Both the position numbers and the translations under genes were made by a program. Shown here one piece after another: positions 1 to 7,099 of a DNA stretch of 11,433 bases (the first letter of the stretch is position 1; each line of letters starts with the position of its first letter). A model generated the notes under the pieces. The model had not been told where the DNA came from. It was given only the letters and a program-made list of their open reading frames with translations, and made no database searches. Source of the DNA: Actinomycetales bacterium (lineage in GTDB: Bacteria; Actinomycetota; Actinomycetes; Actinomycetales; BWSM-131); assembly GCA_030149025.1 (NCBI GenBank), contig JASBSH010000234.1, forward strand, positions 1 through 11,433, read 5' to 3'.

Positions 1-1653
1 ATCCGGCACGCGCTCGTGGAGGGAGACTGGAAGACGCAGCACAAGTTCTTCCACCACAACCAGGACCTGCTCGAGAACATCGAGGAGCTCGAGGCGCGCG
101 CCCGCCGGCGCGACATCGTCGTGGACGACGAGACGCTGTTCAAGTTCTACGACAAGCGGATTCCGGACGACGTCGTGTCGGGCAGGCACTTCGACGCCTG
201 GTGGAAGTCCGAGCGCCGCAAGAACCCGGACCTGCTGACGTTCACTCCCGACCTGCTGATCTCCGACGAGGCGGAACCGGTCGACGAGCGCGACTTCCCC
301 ACCGTGTGGCAGGTCGGGGACCTGTCGCTGCCGGTCACGTACCAGTTCGAGCCGGGGACGGCGGCAGACGGCGTCACCGTGCACGTCCCGTTGGACGTGT
401 TGAACCGGTTGGACAACAGCGCTTTCGAGTGGCAGATCCCCGGACTCCGGGCGGAGCTGGTGACGGCGCTCATCAAGTCGCTGCCCAAGGCCCTGCGCCG
501 GGGACTGGTGCCGGCCCCGGACACCGCGGCGCAGGTTCTCCGGCAGATCGATCCGGACGACGGGCCGTTGCTGCCGGTGCTGGCCGACGAGCTTCAGCGG
601 CTGCGCGGTGTGCCGGTGGAGCCGGAGGACTTCGACCTGTCGAAGGTCCCGACGCACCTGCGCATCACGTTCTCCGTGGAGGACCACGGACGCGTGGCCG
701 CGACCGGCACGGACCTGGATACGTTGCGGGAGCGGTTGAAGGTCGACGTCCGGTCCGCGATCTCCCGTGCGGCCGACTCGATCGAGGTGTCGGGGTTGAC
801 GTCGTGGCCGGACGACGAGGTCCCGAAGATCTTCACGAGCACGCTCGCCGGTCACGAGGTGAAGGGCTTCCCCGCGCTGGTGGACGAGGGCTCCTCGGTC
901 GCACTTCGTGTGCTGCCGTCACCGGATGCCCAGCAGCAGGCGATGCGCACGGGGGTTCGCCGTCTGCTGTTGATGCAGGTCCCGTCCGTGGCCAAGCAGA
1001 CCGCGTCGCGGCTCTCGAACGCCGACAAGCTGAGCCTCTCCGCCAATCCGCACGGGTCGGTGGCGGCGCTGCTGGACGACTGCACGGCCACGGCGGTGGA
1101 CGCGATCGTGCAGGACGCCGGCGGGCCGGCTTGGGACGCCGGCGGTTTCGCTCGCTTGAGTGACGCCGTCAGCCTGCAGATCGACGACCGGATCGCGCAG
1201 GTGGTCACCGTCGTGGCCCGCATCCTGACCGCGGCGCGGGACGTCGAGCGCGGGCTGAAGCAGACGTCGAACCTCGCGCTGCTGCCTGCGCTCACCGACA
1301 TGCGTACCCAGCTCGAGGGGTTGGTGCACAAGGGGTTCGTCACCGAGACGGGCTTCCGCCGATTGCCAGACGTACTCCGGTACCTGCAAGGAATGCTGCG
1401 GCGACTCGACAAGCTGCCGGAGGACCCGGGCCGTGACGCCGCTCGGATGGCACAGGTCCACCAGGTGCAGGACGCCTACGCCAAGCTGCTCGCCCGGCAG
1501 CCGAAGGACCGGCCGGTCGGCACCGCCGTCGCAGACATCCGGTGGATGATCGAAGAGTTCCGGGTCAGCCTCTTTGCCCAGCAGCTCGGCACGGCCTACC
1601 CGGTCTCGGCGCAGCGGATCGACAAGGCGGTCCGCGCCGCCCAGAACGCGTGA
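1..1653 (+). CDS. hrpA: ATP-dependent RNA helicase HrpA, C-terminal part (5'-truncated)
   Basis: The reading frame is open from base 1, so the true start lies upstream; 550 codons and a TGA stop are visible. The protein is the C-terminal DUF3418-type region of bacterial HrpA, recognisable from its opening GDWKTQHKFFHHNQDLLENI, the EELEARARRRDI stretch and the KFYDKRIPDDVVSGRHFDAW block. HrpA is a DEAH-box RNA helicase of about 1300 residues, so well over half of it, including the RecA-like helicase and OB-fold domains, lies before the window. In E. coli HrpA acts on mRNA processing and on rescue of stalled ribosomes. No frameshift is visible and the codon use is normal for a high-GC actinomycete. 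It appears functionally unrelated to the genes that follow: the next plus-strand gene starts 264 bases later, behind repeats. Confidence 0.93.
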   Translation: MRHALVEGDWKTQHKFFHHNQDLLENIEELEARARRRDIVVDDETLFKFYDKRIPDDVVSGRHFDAWWKSERRKNPDLLTFTPDLLISDEAEPVDERDFPTVWQVGDLSLPVTYQFEPGTAADGVTVHVPLDVLNRLDNSAFEWQIPGLRAELVTALIKSLPKALRRGLVPAPDTAAQVLRQIDPDDGPLLPVLADELQRLRGVPVEPEDFDLSKVPTHLRITFSVEDHGRVAATGTDLDTLRERLKVDVRSAISRAADSIEVSGLTSWPDDEVPKIFTSTLAGHEVKGFPALVDEGSSVALRVLPSPDAQQQAMRTGVRRLLLMQVPSVAKQTASRLSNADKLSLSANPHGSVAALLDDCTATAVDAIVQDAGGPAWDAGGFARLSDAVSLQIDDRIAQVVTVVARILTAARDVERGLKQTSNLALLPALTDMRTQLEGLVHKGFVTETGFRRLPDVLRYLQGMLRRLDKLPEDPGRDAARMAQVHQVQDAYAKLLARQPKDRPVGTAVADIRWMIEEFRVSLFAQQLGTAYPVSAQRIDKAVRAAQNA

Positions 1654-1692
1654 TCGCACCACCCTCAGCCCCGCACAGACCCCCCGCAAGTC

Positions 1693-1808
1693 CCCCGTGA
1701 TCATGCAGTTCCGCCACCTCCCGGTGATCATGGAGTCCCGCCACCACCCGCTCCCGTTGATCATGCAGTTCCGCACACCCGCGAGGCACACCCCGTGATC
1801 TCACACCC
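1693..1808 (+). repeat. Degenerate tandem repeats with TGATCATGCAGTTCC core
   Basis: Three direct copies of a roughly 25-base unit, consensus CCCGTGATCATGCAGTTCCG followed by CCACC, lie at about 1693-1718, 1720-1745 and 1753-1778. A shortened fourth copy (CCCCGTGATCTCACACCC) lies at 1791-1808. The TGATCA cores begin at 1698, 1725 and 1758; the fourth copy reads TGATCT at 1796. Spacings are therefore 27, 33 and 38 bases. Each of the first three cores is itself a palindrome. An inverted, 20-of-22 match to copy 1 lies at 2366-2387 beyond the cupin gene. The block fills the gap after hrpA and does not look coding. From memory, such repeats are dispersed in Pseudonocardiales genomes; I cannot confirm this here. 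Confidence 0.75.
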
Positions 1809-1830
1809 GTGCTTGCGCGGCACCGAACCA

Positions 1831-1843
1831 GGCCCGTTGGGCC
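1831..1843. other. Small hairpin GGCCC-GTT-GGGCC
   Basis: A perfect 5-bp stem with a 3-base loop, about 75 bases upstream of the cupin start. It is too short to call a terminator confidently and has no T-run. It could weakly terminate read-through from hrpA or be incidental in GC-rich DNA. Confidence 0.3.
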
Positions 1844-1856
1844 AGCCCGATTGGGT

Positions 1857-1866
1857 CATGCGCATG
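1857..1866. promoter_or_regulatory. 10-bp palindrome CATGCGCATG upstream of the cupin gene
   Basis: A perfect palindrome centred about 57 bases before the cupin ATG. A TACCGT hexamer at 1882-1887 fits the actinobacterial -10 pattern TANNNT, which would put the palindrome over or near the -35 zone, where a repressor or activator could bind. No convincing -35 hexamer is seen. Perfect 10-mers of this kind also arise by chance, so this is a candidate operator only. Confidence 0.3.
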
Positions 1867-1917
1867 CGGACAAGCCCGGCTTACCGTCGTCCTGGAGCTA
1901 CTCCTTGAGGAGGAACG

Positions 1918-2283
1918 ATGGCCGGTATCGAGGTCAAAGGCTTCGCGTCACCAGAGGACCGGCGAGCGTTCGTCGACCATGGTGAAGCCCTGGTGGTCAC
2001 GCTCAGCGGTGGCACAGTGATGAAGGCAACCTTTGAACCCGGATGGCACTGGAAGGAGCACCTCGGCCCCATCGCCGGCACGGAAACGTGTCAGTCCCCG
2101 CACCTGCTCTACGTGCTCTCCGGTCGGATGGCTGTGCGGATGGACGACGGGACGGAGGGCGAGTGCGGTCCTGACGACACAGTTCGGATCGACCCTGGCC
2201 ATGATGCATGGGTTGTGGGTGATGAGCCCTGTGTCGTGGTCGACTTCGGCATCGCACCGACATACGCCCAACGCAAGGACTGA
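1918..2283 (+). CDS. Small single-domain cupin protein
   Basis: A 121-residue protein starting at ATG 1918, behind a strong ribosome-binding site (GAGGAGG at 1907-1913, 4 bases before the start). It is a single cupin_2-type beta barrel. The first motif region is PGWHWKEHLGP (His44, His48) continuing to SPHLLYVLSGRM (His62); the second is GPDDTVRIDPGHDAWVVGDE (His95). The histidines could bind one metal, but the classical HxH...E spacing is not kept, so metal binding is uncertain. No signal peptide or membrane segment is visible. Substrate and role are unknown: family members range from small sugar- or ligand-binding proteins to dioxygenases and isomerases. It stands alone on the plus strand, facing the cox-like operon. 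Two sampled 60-base rows are 60% GC, against 75% in one coxL row. This may indicate acquisition from outside. Confidence 0.85.
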   Translation: MAGIEVKGFASPEDRRAFVDHGEALVVTLSGGTVMKATFEPGWHWKEHLGPIAGTETCQSPHLLYVLSGRMAVRMDDGTEGECGPDDTVRIDPGHDAWVVGDEPCVVVDFGIAPTYAQRKD

Positions 2284-2302
2284 TCCTCCGTCAACGAACC
2301 GG

Positions 2303-2326
2303 GCTGCACACCCACGCTGCACACCC
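2303..2326. repeat. 11-base direct repeat GCTGCACACCC, two copies
   Basis: GCTGCACACCC occurs at 2303-2313 and again at 2316-2326, separated by AC. It lies just after the cupin stop and before the convergent terminator hairpin. No function is evident; it may be replication slippage or part of the same degenerate intergenic material as the repeats after hrpA. Confidence 0.55.
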
Positions 2327-2339
2327 TCAGTACCGAGGG
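2324..2339 (+). terminator. Weak hairpin after the cupin gene
   Basis: CCCTC and GAGGG form a 5-bp stem around a 6-base loop, 40 bases after the cupin stop. There is no T-run. The larger hairpin at 2351-2391 is the more likely terminator. Confidence 0.3.
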
Positions 2340-2350
2340 GGAAGCACGAC

Positions 2351-2391
2351 CACGCGCCGTAATCTGCAGAACTGCAAGATCACGGGGCGTG
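2351..2391. terminator. Bidirectional terminator between the convergent cupin gene and coxG-like gene
   Basis: A long hairpin: CACGCGCCGTAATCT (2351-2365) pairs with AGATCACGGGGCGTG (2377-2391), 13 of 15 positions matching. Inside is a further GCAG/CTGC pairing around a tight AA centre. It lies 67 bases after the plus-strand cupin stop and 19 bases after the minus-strand coxG-like stop, so it can end both transcripts. No T-tract is present, which is common for actinobacterial terminators. The right half, read on the minus strand, matches the repeat unit found after hrpA at 20 of 22 bases (2366-2387 against 1693-1714). Confidence 0.75.
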
Positions 2392-2410
2392 GGTTACGTG
2401 CCGGCGAGGA

Positions 2411-3130
2411 TCAGTCCCCGGAACGCCGGGCGATACGCCATCCGACGAGAACACCGGCAAGGGCCCAGAAGGCACCGGCGCCGACGCCGGCGAGCATGAC
2501 CCAGAACGGGACTCGCAGGTCCTCCGCGCCGCCGGGGCGGGCGGCAGCCGGTGCACGGAACACCTGACCCGCCGCGCCGACGGCCGGGGCAGCACCAACA
2601 GCCTCGGCAGCCGCGGCCTCGCCTGCAGCCGCGGCACCGACGGGCGCCATCGCCGCGCCCGCGACCTCGGCAGCTGCCGGCGCAGCGGGCAGGCCGCTGG
2701 CGAGCACCGAGTCGACGTTGCCGAAGAACTGCCCGGCCATCTTCTTGGAGACGCCGGTCAGCATCCGCTGCCCGACACCGCCGACCATGCCACCGACGAC
2801 CGCGTCGGCGCCGTACTCCAGGTGCGTGCCACCGCCGTTCTCGCTCAGGGTCACCCGAACCGTCGCGTCGACGGTTCCCGGAGCGCCGGCGCCCTTGGCC
2901 TTGAGGGTGAAGGAGTTCGGCGGGTTCTGGTCGGACAGGACGACCTCCCCCTCGTAGACGCCCTTGATCGACGCCACACCGGCCACGATGCTCATGCGGT
3001 AGCGGTTCTCGTCGACCTGCTCCAGGGACTGCACGCCCGGGATCGTCGCGACGAGGACGTTCGGGTCGTTGAGTGCGGCGAACACCTTGTCGGGCGGCGC
3101 GCTCAGCGAGGCGTTTCCGGTGACCTTCAT
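2411..3130 (-). CDS. coxG: CoxG-like SRPBCC protein with C-terminal membrane anchor
   Basis: A 239-residue protein. Residues 1 to about 147 form a CoxG-type SRPBCC (START-like) domain, beginning MKVTGNASLSAPPDKVFAAL and including the typical ATIPGVQSLEQVDENRY and GVASIKGVYEGEV segments. An alanine-rich linker (about 148-200) leads to one hydrophobic helix at residues 207-231 and a short basic tail (RIARRSGD), so the domain is probably tethered to the inner face of the membrane. In CO dehydrogenase systems CoxG associates the enzyme with the membrane and is implicated in passing electrons to quinone. Its presence here suggests a respiratory rather than NAD acceptor (inference). The ATG overlaps the coxL-like stop (ATGA), and AGGAAA stands just upstream. 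It is the last gene of the operon, 19 bases before the terminator. Confidence 0.88.
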   Translation of the reverse strand: MKVTGNASLSAPPDKVFAALNDPNVLVATIPGVQSLEQVDENRYRMSIVAGVASIKGVYEGEVVLSDQNPPNSFTLKAKGAGAPGTVDATVRVTLSENGGGTHLEYGADAVVGGMVGGVGQRMLTGVSKKMAGQFFGNVDSVLASGLPAAPAAAEVAGAAMAPVGAAAAGEAAAAEAVGAAPAVGAAGQVFRAPAAARPGGAEDLRVPFWVMLAGVGAGAFWALAGVLVGWRIARRSGD

Positions 3131-5637
3131 GCGGTTTCCTTTTCCTTCTTGCGACGGGTCTTCGTGCCAGGACGGCCGTTGCTCTCACCACCACGGGCAA
3201 CGGCAGGGACCTCACCGCGGGCATGAGCCTCCCGCAGGTGGAACAGCTCGGACGGCGAGATCGGCATCGAACGGATCTGGAACCCCTCGGCATCCTCGAT
3301 CGCCGATGCGATCAGCGCCGCCGACGGGATGACGCCGGCCTCGCCCGCGCCCTTGATACCCAGCGGGTTCAACGGGGACGGCGTCTCCAGGTGGTCGATT
3401 TCGATCCGCTCCGGCACCTCGGTGACGTACGGCATCAGGAAGTCCATGTACGACGCGTTGAGCAGCTGCCCGTACTCGTCGTACTCCATCCGCTCGTACA
3501 GGGCGCCGCCGACGCCCTGCGCGACACCGCCGTGGATCTGCCCCTCGACGATGCGCGGGTTGATCAGGTGGCCGCAGTCGTGCACGACGCAGTAGCGAAG
3601 GATCTTGATCTCCGCGGTCTCGGGGTCGGTCTCCACCACGGCGGCGTGCATACCGGAGGCGAAGGTCGATCGCGGCGGGGAGTGGTACCCGGTCGCCTCC
3701 AGACCCGGCTCCTCACCCGGCGCCACCGGCGGCTTCGTCACGTCACCGACGGCGAACTGCGTCGCAGCCTTCGACGCCTCGTCGAACGCGTACCGCAGCG
3801 GGTTCGACAGCACCGCGATGGTGGACAGCGGCAGCGACGCTCCCACCGCACCCTCCGGGGTGCCCTTGACCCGAGCCACGCCGTCCACGAGCTCCAGGTC
3901 GTCGACGGACACCTCGAGGGCCTCGGCGGCGATCTTCAATGCCTTCTCGCGCACCTTGCGGGCCGCGATGTGCATGGCCGACCCGCTCATCACCGCGGCA
4001 CGGGAGGCGAAAGTGCCGACCGCGTAACGGAACCGGCGCGTGTCGCCGGTGGTGACCTCGACGTCCTCGACGCGAACGCCGAGCTCGTCGGCCACCACCT
4101 GGGCGAAGGCCGTCTGGTGCCCCTGACCCTGGGTGGTCAGACCGGTGGCGGCCTTCACCTTGCCCGAGGTCTCCACGATGACGTGGGCGCCCTCGTACGG
4201 TCCGGGGCCGGTGCCCTCGACGTACGTGGCAAGACCGATGCCGACCTTCCGGCCCTCGGCACGCGCCTCGTCGCGGATCTTCTCGAACTCGTCCCAGCCG
4301 ACCAGCGCCTTGATCTTCTCCAGCGACGCGGGGTAGTCACCCGAGTCGTAGACCAGCGGTCGTCCGTCCTGGAACGTCAGCTGGTGGTCCCACGGCATCT
4401 CCTCGGGCTGGATGAAGTTGCGCGAACGCACCTCCGTCCGGTCCTTGCCGAGGTACTGCGCGATGGCGTCCATCGCTCGCTCCATCGCGAAGCAGCCCTG
4501 CGGACGGCCCGCGCCACGGTACGGCGTGACGATGACCGTGTTGGTGTACATCGAGAAGAACTCGCACCGGTAGGCACCGGGCTTGTACGGCCCGAGCACC
4601 TGGGTGCTGGTCACGATCGGCACGATGATCCCGTACGGGGTGTACGCGCCGTTGTCGTGCCAGAACGTGAAGTCGAACGCGAGCAGCTTGCCGTCGTCGT
4701 CGAACCCGACCGTGACCTTCTGCTCCTGCGCGCGCTCGTGCGCGCTGGAGACGAAGTGCTCGCGGCGGTCCTCCGTCCACTTCACCTCGGCCGCGACGCC
4801 GGCTTCGCCGAGCTTGCGCGCGGCCCACGGCACGAGGATCTCCTCGGGCCACGGGTGGACGATCTTCACGCCGAAACCGCCGCCGACGTCGGGGGCGACG
4901 CACTCGACCTTGTTCTGTGCCATGCCGAGCGTCGCGGCGACCGCGGCCCGGACGGACGTCGCAGCCTGCGTGGAGCTGTAGACCCGGAGCGACTCCTCGT
5001 CACCGTTCCAGATGGCGTAGACGCCCTTGCCCTCCATCGGCATGGACGCCGACCGCTCGATGTGCAGGTCCAGCGTCAGGGTGTGCGGCGCCGTCGCCAG
5101 CGCCGCCTCGACGTCGCCGACCTCCTGCACCAGGTGCGCGGCGACGTTGTCCGCGACGTCCTCGTGCACGGTGTTCTCGGCCGCCTTCGCGGCGTCGAGA
5201 CCGACGACCGGAGGCAGGAAGTCGTACTCGACGACGATCCGCTCGCAGGCGTCCTCAGCGACGTACCGGTCCCGGGCGACGACCATGACGACCGCCTCGC
5301 CGACGTGGTTCACCTCGTCCTTGGCCAAGGGGTAGCCGGTCCTGGGCGCGTGCAGCGCCGGGTGAGGGATCAGCAGCGGCAGCCGCTTGTCCACCCCCGA
5401 GCCGGTCGCCGCGGCGTCCTCGGCGAGGTCGTCGTAGGTGTAGACCGCGACGACGCCGTCCACCTCGAGTGCCCCCGTGACGTCGATGTCGACGATCCGG
5501 GCGTGCGCGTGAGGGCTGCGCACGAACGCCGCGATCAGGGAATCGTGCCCGAGGTCGTCCAGGTACCGGCCCTCACCCCGCAGGAGCCGCGGGTCCTCGA
5601 CCCGCTTGATGGGGCTGCCGAACATCTTGGTCGTCAC
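3127..5637 (-). CDS. Xanthine dehydrogenase/CoxL family molybdopterin-binding subunit
   Basis: An 836-residue catalytic subunit of a cytoplasmic molybdenum hydroxylase. An a/b-hammerhead domain (about 19-130) precedes the two molybdopterin-binding regions. Seen directly: the GGGFGVK loop (252-258); PYRGAGRP (372-379), the form II (BMS-type) CoxL signature rather than the AYRCSFR of genuine CO dehydrogenase; and KGAGEAGV with the expected base Glu766. The residue after the GGGFGVK loop is Ile259, where xanthine dehydrogenases have a substrate-binding Glu (bovine Glu802). By hand alignment no Arg is seen before GPYKPG (349-354), where bovine Arg880 would fall. Xanthine specificity is therefore doubtful and the substrate is unknown. 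The C-terminus carries a charged, Lys-rich tail. The start is GTG 5637, overlapping the coxS-like stop (GTGA), with GGGGAGG 7 bases upstream. No XdhC/CoxF, CoxD or CoxE maturation gene is in the window. Confidence 0.9.
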   Translation of the reverse strand: MTTKMFGSPIKRVEDPRLLRGEGRYLDDLGHDSLIAAFVRSPHAHARIVDIDVTGALEVDGVVAVYTYDDLAEDAAATGSGVDKRLPLLIPHPALHAPRTGYPLAKDEVNHVGEAVVMVVARDRYVAEDACERIVVEYDFLPPVVGLDAAKAAENTVHEDVADNVAAHLVQEVGDVEAALATAPHTLTLDLHIERSASMPMEGKGVYAIWNGDEESLRVYSSTQAATSVRAAVAATLGMAQNKVECVAPDVGGGFGVKIVHPWPEEILVPWAARKLGEAGVAAEVKWTEDRREHFVSSAHERAQEQKVTVGFDDDGKLLAFDFTFWHDNGAYTPYGIIVPIVTSTQVLGPYKPGAYRCEFFSMYTNTVIVTPYRGAGRPQGCFAMERAMDAIAQYLGKDRTEVRSRNFIQPEEMPWDHQLTFQDGRPLVYDSGDYPASLEKIKALVGWDEFEKIRDEARAEGRKVGIGLATYVEGTGPGPYEGAHVIVETSGKVKAATGLTTQGQGHQTAFAQVVADELGVRVEDVEVTTGDTRRFRYAVGTFASRAAVMSGSAMHIAARKVREKALKIAAEALEVSVDDLELVDGVARVKGTPEGAVGASLPLSTIAVLSNPLRYAFDEASKAATQFAVGDVTKPPVAPGEEPGLEATGYHSPPRSTFASGMHAAVVETDPETAEIKILRYCVVHDCGHLINPRIVEGQIHGGVAQGVGGALYERMEYDEYGQLLNASYMDFLMPYVTEVPERIEIDHLETPSPLNPLGIKGAGEAGVIPSAALIASAIEDAEGFQIRSMPISPSELFHLREAHARGEVPAVARGGESNGRPGTKTRRKKEKETA

Positions 5638-6176
5638 TGACGGGCCTCCCCTTGGCCTTCAGCCCCACCGCGCTTGAGCTCCGCTGCGCGCAGCACCGCC
5701 TTCTTGATGTTCTGGTACCCGGTGCAGCGACAGAGGTTCCCGGAGATCGCCTCCGTGGCATCCTCCTCGCTCGGGTCCGGGTTCTCCTCCAGGTACGCGG
5801 CGATCGTCGTCACGAAACCCGGTGTGCAGAAACCGCACTGAAGCCCGTGGCAGTCGGCGAACGCCTGCTGCGCGGGGTGCAGCTCACCATTCGGACCGGT
5901 GAGTCCCTCCACGGTCGTGATCTCGTGCCCGTGCACGCTGACGGCGAGCGTGAGACACGACCGCACCGGCCTCCCGTCAAGAATCACCGTGCACGCACCG
6001 CAGACGCCGTGCTCGCAGCCGACATGCGTTCCGGTGAGCCGCATGTCGTGCCGCAACGCGTCCGACAGCAGGCGGCGGGCCGGCACGCGGATCTCCCGCC
6101 AGGTACCGTTCACGTTCACGCGGACGTCGTGCAGCTCCTCAGCCGACTCGTCCACCAGGTTCACCTGCTCGGTCAT
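5634..6176 (-). CDS. (2Fe-2S)-binding subunit of molybdenum hydroxylase (CoxS-like)
   Basis: A 180-residue electron-transfer subunit with two [2Fe-2S] clusters. The N-terminal plant-ferredoxin-type site has Cys54, Cys59 and Cys62 (CEHGVCGAC) plus Cys74. The C-terminal helical site has Cys114 and Cys117 (CGFCTPGF) plus Cys149 and Cys151 (CRCTGYQNI). All eight ligands are present. Length is slightly above the usual 150-170 residues because of an acidic N-terminal extension of about 15 residues and a Gly/Glu-rich tail. It passes electrons from the molybdenum centre to the FAD subunit. The start is ATG 6176 with AAGGAGG 4 bases upstream, overlapping the coxM-like stop as ATGA; its own stop overlaps the coxL-like GTG. 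This indicates translational coupling and a fixed subunit ratio. Confidence 0.95.
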   Translation of the reverse strand: MTEQVNLVDESAEELHDVRVNVNGTWREIRVPARRLLSDALRHDMRLTGTHVGCEHGVCGACTVILDGRPVRSCLTLAVSVHGHEITTVEGLTGPNGELHPAQQAFADCHGLQCGFCTPGFVTTIAAYLEENPDPSEEDATEAISGNLCRCTGYQNIKKAVLRAAELKRGGAEGQGEARQ

Positions 6177-7069
6177 GACGCCTCCTTGCGCACGTCGTTC
6201 ACTGCATCGTCAACGGCCGCGCGAACCGCGCGCGCCGTCAGGACCTGCACCAGGTGGGAGCGGTACTCGGCCGTGGCGTGAATGTCCCCGTCGGTCTCCA
6301 CGACCTTCCGCGCGAACGCGCCGAGGGCGTCCAGATCGACCTGGTCCGCGCCGACCGCACCGACCTCGGCGCCGAGGTCGACCACCGACCCCATGTCACC
6401 GGCCGAGATGTACGTCGCGTGCAGGGACTTCAGCTGCTCTCCCTCGACAACGGCCCTGGCCACCACGCCGCACATGGCGTAGTCCCCGTGACGCCGTGCG
6501 AGCTCGACGAGCGCAGTACCCTCTCCGGGCGCCGCGACCGGCACCTCGACGGCGACAGCGAGCTCCTCGGGCCGCAGCGCTGACTCCAGCGGCCCGATGA
6601 AGAACTCGGACGCCGGGATCTTGCGTTCGGTCTGCCGCCCACCGGCTCTGCTCTGGGCCACGACGCTGCCGCCCAGGAGTGTCAGCACCGCCGGGAGCTC
6701 GGCAGACGGGTCGGAGTGCACCACGGAACCCACGGTGGTCCCGCGGTTGCGGATCGTCAGGTGCGCGACGTTGAGCAACGCGCGTCGCAGAAGCGGCTGC
6801 GCCGCGAACGCGGCGTCCGACCGCTCCAGGTCGGTGTGCCGCACCAGCGCGCCGAACCGCAGCGTGCCGGCGTCCACGGTGATCTCGTCGAGACCCGGAA
6901 CGGAGTTGATGTCCACGAGCGCCGGCGGAGCGGCCAACCGCATGGACAGCAACGGGATGAGACTCTGCCCGCCGGCCAGCACCTTGCCCTCGTCGCCCAG
7001 CCGGGCGAGCACGTCCAAGGCGTCTGGCAGCGACGTCGGCCGGAAGTAGCGCAACGGCGACGGCTTCAT
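6173..7069 (-). CDS. FAD-binding subunit of molybdenum hydroxylase (CoxM-like)
   Basis: A 298-residue flavin subunit of the CoxM/XdhB type. Visible motifs are LAGGQSLIPL at 31-40 and TIRNRGTTVGSVVHSDPSAE from residue 105, the two FAD-contacting loops. The second normally reads TIGGS or similar; here the first Gly is Val, a small deviation. A CO-dehydrogenase flavoprotein C-terminal domain follows. It takes electrons from the 2Fe-2S subunit and hands them to the final acceptor. I chose ATG 7069 because the family normally begins at MKPSPLRYFRPTSL. The frame stays open to a TTG at 7120, but those extra 17 residues look non-conserved. It is the first gene of a four-gene operon and ends in an ATGA overlap with the 2Fe-2S subunit. 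Upstream is a 239-base gap with a TTGGCA-containing dyad. Confidence 0.92.
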   Translation of the reverse strand: MKPSPLRYFRPTSLPDALDVLARLGDEGKVLAGGQSLIPLLSMRLAAPPALVDINSVPGLDEITVDAGTLRFGALVRHTDLERSDAAFAAQPLLRRALLNVAHLTIRNRGTTVGSVVHSDPSAELPAVLTLLGGSVVAQSRAGGRQTERKIPASEFFIGPLESALRPEELAVAVEVPVAAPGEGTALVELARRHGDYAMCGVVARAVVEGEQLKSLHATYISAGDMGSVVDLGAEVGAVGADQVDLDALGAFARKVVETDGDIHATAEYRSHLVQVLTARAVRAAVDDAVNDVRKEAS

Positions 7070-7099
7070 GCCCCGATCCTGCCTTGTGCCTGACCCTGA

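Noticed and set aside
919..1791. A 290-codon minus-strand frame opposite the end of hrpA, reading through the repeats
   Set aside because: It is antisense to the recognised HrpA C-terminal region; the repeated MITG-like peptide it shows is just the DNA repeat read in one frame.
1574..1798. A small 74-codon plus-strand gene overlapping the hrpA end and the repeats
   Set aside because: The first part is out of frame with hrpA and the rest translates the repeats; no ribosome-binding site or family similarity is seen.
1693..1808. A CRISPR array in the spaced repeats after hrpA
   Set aside because: There are only three or four degenerate units with short, unequal spacing (27, 33 and 38 bases), no unique spacers of uniform size and no cas genes.
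3127..5637. Annotation of the large subunit as a genuine aerobic CO dehydrogenase
   Set aside because: The active-site loop is PYRGAGR, not AYRCSFR; without that cysteine the Mo-Cu centre is not expected.
3223..5640. An 805-codon open frame on the plus strand opposite the large hydroxylase subunit
   Set aside because: Its translation is dominated by Arg, Val, Asp, His and Leu with no recognisable domain, and it is antisense to a clear molybdopterin subunit. Long antisense frames are expected in high-GC coding DNA.
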